Below are positions 62,701 to 64,000 of a stretch of 64,000 nt of DNA, piece by piece; the first letter of the stretch is position 1, and each line of letters starts with the position of its first letter. The notes beneath the pieces were generated by a model. That model was not told the origin of the DNA, did not search any database, and saw only the letters and a program-made list of their open reading frames with translations. A program made the position numbers and the translations under genes. The stretch comes from Glandiceps talaboti (lineage: Eukaryota > Hemichordata > Enteropneusta > Spengelidae): assembly GCF_964340395.1 (NCBI RefSeq), contig NC_135563.1, positions 17,354,151 to 17,418,150 on the forward strand, written 5' to 3'.

Positions 62701-63919
62701 ATAATAGTTTTAGATTGTGTCTTTGTTAGCTAGCCGAGAGTTGACTTCATATGTATAATGTAATAAGTCTAAGGACTGATTTGTGGTAATCACTGTGTCT
62801 TTCAGCAAAGCACCAAGCAGACCAGTATTTGGTGAACCACAGCCATCAACTTCTCGAGGAGAACCACTCTCCAAAAAGAGGAAAGCAGAACTGTTAAGAC
62901 GTGCTCCCAAGATGCCATATAGTATGGACTTGTATTACTGGGAGCATCCTGAAGACGTCCATGCACCCACCATCATAAGGTAGGGATAATACACAAACAA
63001 GGGACTCCAAATAGTACATTTCCACTATTAACCCTAATCCTGTCATTGCCACTATCTTTTACATACACTAGACTTCACCTGAAGAGGGTTAAACGGAAAA
63101 GATACCTTATGAATGTACTATGTTTAAATAAATCTTGGGATGTTAAACAAGATGAAATGAATTGGTTTCATTAATTTTCACCTGTCAGTATAGAGCTGGT
63201 ATCAATCAGAACTTAGTAGGGCTTATACATCACTTCTGCCTAAGTTCAAATCAATGCTGTCTCCATACTGATAATTGAAAGTGAATGAAACCAATGCATT
63301 TTATCTCATGTTAGCAGCCAAGGTTTATAAAACATAGGGAATTCACAATTTATCCTTTCCTTTTAAAGCCTGCATTGTAGTTATGTACTCAAGTTTATAT
63401 GATCTCCTTTAGTGTCTTATTTGTTCAAAATACCACTTAACAGAAAATTTATGGTGATTAGAGGAGCACAAGCTGAATTTAGAAATCTTTTAGACCCCCT
63501 TCTCCACTGTGCCTGAGGGGGGGGGGGGTTTACAATGGGTTCTGTCCATCTGTGCATCTATCTGTACACAGCCATATCAATGGCAGATTTCAATCAAACC
63601 TGAAACAAAGGTGACGTGATAGGAGACATACATATATTGCTATACGATATTTTGATAGCCCTTTTTGATGATTTTATTCTGATAACCCCCTCTGGGGATA
63701 TAGACTGAAAAATCACTCACCTCTATATTCTGAGAGCCATATGTATTATCTCATAAATATAAGTTTTTATGAAATTGTTCCTGAGACTTTAAATGATGAA
63801 TGTTAATACTTCATTAAATTATCTTATTGACATCGACAATATCTGTGTCTTTCATCCTCAGACCTGAATCACAACATAGATTTTGGACACCACGAGAAAA
63901 TGATGAATTTGTGATTGAG
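55153..63919 (+). CDS. UVSSA: UVSSA, UV-stimulated scaffold protein A (nine exons, 3' end outside window)
   Basis: UVSSA acts in transcription-coupled nucleotide excision repair: it joins stalled RNA polymerase II with CSA/CSB, brings USP7 and recruits TFIIH. Exons: 55153-55271, 57417-57747, 58770-58890, 59292-59906, 60621-60733, 61464-61692, 62026-62200, 62806-62979, 63862-63919. All phases agree and give 645 residues; the last donor GTAAGG at 63920 shows the gene continues (human protein 709 residues). The start has a strong context (AAGATGG). Residues 1-150 form the VHS/ENTH-like domain (KLVEELTTSGSPSLNEE, IRLSAFQIMDALFMRSHRF, DFQEFLEL). Residues 485-500 hold the TFIIH p62-binding motif DEFEEVPEKEGYEP, with Phe488, Val491 and the Lys494 equivalent to human ubiquitinated Lys414. 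SQHRFW (about 630) begins the C-terminal DUF2043 part. A Glu-rich tract in exon 4 ends in a second FEKVP motif. Confidence 0.95.
55390..55760. repeat. (GTAT)n microsatellite, about 370 bp
   Basis: About 90 GTAT tetramers with a few interruptions (a TGATG near 55444, a TCATATG near 55542), in UVSSA intron 1. The longest simple repeat in the window. Confidence 0.97.
55872..56957 (+). mobile_element. 5'-truncated L2/CR1-like LINE fragment
   Basis: Encodes the C-terminal end of a LINE polyprotein: HQWLPIHARI, then FKILFFVYKIL, SDLITVHIPKRLTRS, FSNAAPTLWNVLP and SVASFKTSLKMHLFQKH. One in-frame TAA interrupts it after HARI (about 55909). The 3' end, CGCTATAAAAAAATTAAG running into ATT repeats, is typical of L2-type elements. 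A 29-bp minisatellite has grown inside the 3' region. Confidence 0.85.
56241..56850. repeat. 29-bp minisatellite, about 21 units
   Basis: Units of GAGCTGGTCTTACTTTTATC plus ATTGTATTC, with alternating GAGTTGG, GAGCTGG and CAAGCTGG variants. The period is not a multiple of 3, so an 87-bp super-period gives long, spurious hydrophobic frames. Confidence 0.95.
57357..57463. repeat. 47-bp tandem duplication of the UVSSA exon 2 acceptor
   Basis: TTTCTTACAGAACTTCTGAT (57360 on) and TTTTACAGGACTTCTGAT (57410 on) are tandem copies of acceptor plus exon start. The upstream copy, if spliced, meets an in-frame TAA at 57389-57391. Confidence 0.85.
57417..57747 (+). CDS. UVSSA: UVSSA exon 2
   Basis: Residues 40-150, the bulk of the VHS/ENTH-like domain, including EIRLSAFQIMDALFMRSHRF and KLALGYNFLKHCKK. 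The acceptor TTTTACAG lies 47 bp below a duplicated decoy acceptor. Confidence 0.97.
57851..57955. repeat. (AATAC)n microsatellite
   Basis: Pentamer run with AATGC variants, in UVSSA intron 2. Confidence 0.95.
58365..58462. repeat. (GTACA)n microsatellite
   Basis: About 18 GTACA units, with related pentamers around, in UVSSA intron 2. Confidence 0.95.
58770..58890 (+). CDS. UVSSA: UVSSA exon 3
   Basis: Residues 151-190. VNFDDIHARTVVERQREEER, a charged helix in the CSA-interacting region. Acceptor TTACAG, donor GTTAGA (weak). Confidence 0.93.
59292..59906 (+). CDS. UVSSA: UVSSA exon 4
   Basis: Residues 191-395. Starts ETLPEIEECLTQAKSCFQLL (family match), then a long low-complexity Ser/Asp/Glu region with a pure Glu run and EEFEKVPDAD around residue 359. 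Donor GTATTT. Confidence 0.93.
60621..60733 (+). CDS. UVSSA: UVSSA exon 5
   Basis: Residues 396-433, ending YYPRIQRWLE. Acceptor TTATAG, donor GTGAAA. Confidence 0.88.
60734..61463. other. UVSSA intron 5 with a dispersed repeat
   Basis: No exon inside. 61040-61230 is related in inverse to WDR11 intron 5 (about 31225-31410), sharing a core such as AGAGAACACTGCAAGC. Confidence 0.55.
61464..61692 (+). CDS. UVSSA: UVSSA exon 6
   Basis: Residues 434-509. Contains the TFIIH p62-binding motif DEFEEVPEKEGYEP and the ubiquitin-acceptor Lys equivalent. Acceptor CCAG, donor GTAAGT. Confidence 0.96.
61896..61998. repeat. (TGATG / TGACA)n microsatellite
   Basis: Pentamers TGATG, TGACG and TGACA, immediately upstream of UVSSA exon 7. 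Confidence 0.9.
62026..62200 (+). CDS. UVSSA: UVSSA exon 7
   Basis: Residues 510-567. Ends in a helix SHLKKRLHHLQDNLQKKL. Acceptor GCAAG, donor GTAAGA. Confidence 0.88.
62806..62979 (+). CDS. UVSSA: UVSSA exon 8
   Basis: Residues 568-625. Contains a basic KKRKAELLRRAPKMPYSMDL (possible nuclear localisation signal) and YYWEHPEDVH. Acceptor TTCAG, donor GTAGGG. Confidence 0.93.
62980..63861. other. UVSSA intron 8
   Basis: 880 bp, AT-rich, with a short G-run near 63518-63528. No exon or element recognised. Confidence 0.6.
63862..63919 (+). CDS. UVSSA: UVSSA exon 9 (last exon in window)
   Basis: Residues 626-645, PESQHRFWTPRENDEFVIE. SQHRFW is a family hallmark at the start of DUF2043. Donor GTAAGG; the gene continues beyond 64000. 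Confidence 0.93.
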
Positions 63920-64000
63920 GTAAGGAAACATATCAACCCTCTTAGATCTAGAAAGTCATATTTTGTCGTAGTTCAGAACTCAGATTGTAAATAGTTTATC

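Noticed and set aside
1-64000. tRNA, rRNA and histone-type genes
   Set aside because: None seen on reading both strands, apart from a degenerate tRNA-like SINE head; a covariance-model search could not be run.

Overview
This is animal nuclear DNA: intron-rich genes with canonical GT/AG splice sites, long AT-rich introns, many microsatellites, and LINE, Penelope-like and TIR-type DNA transposon remnants. The protein sequences and repeat style suggest a marine invertebrate, possibly a deuterostome such as a hemichordate, cephalochordate or echinoderm. The species cannot be fixed from the sequence alone.

Three protein-coding genes can be supported. (1) WDR11, minus strand, 4423-35648: 24 coding exons, whose phases all join into one frame of 1295 codons. 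Its last intron has the signature of a minor-spliceosome AT-AC intron, and the donor end of exon 22 is copied in a 69-bp in-frame tandem array. (2) A single-exon gene, minus strand, 46906-48024: a 372-residue Fe(II)/2-oxoglutarate dioxygenase that resembles bacterial ectoine hydroxylase (EctD) over its whole length, behind a probable mitochondrial leader. This is the most unusual gene here. (3) UVSSA, plus strand, 55153-63919: nine coding exons, cut off by the window end, with the TFIIH p62-binding motif and a second similar motif.

Layout: 1-4422 is intergenic DNA downstream of WDR11; 4423-35648 is WDR11, whose intron 7 (9.3 kb) holds a tandem segmental duplication, two TIR element families and an internally deleted LINE; 35649-46905 is repeat-rich intergenic DNA with a second tandem duplication, a Penelope-like fragment and a precisely bounded 695-bp insertion; 46906-48024 is the EctD-like gene; 48025-55152 is intergenic, with three clear mobile elements; 55153-64000 is UVSSA, with an L2-like fragment carrying a 29-bp minisatellite in intron 1.

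The three genes have no obvious shared pathway. WDR11 acts in vesicle capture at the trans-Golgi, UVSSA in transcription-coupled DNA repair, and the dioxygenase probably in small-molecule or osmolyte hydroxylation. No tRNA, rRNA or CRISPR array was recognised. Gene identities rest on remembered family sequence patterns, not on a database search.
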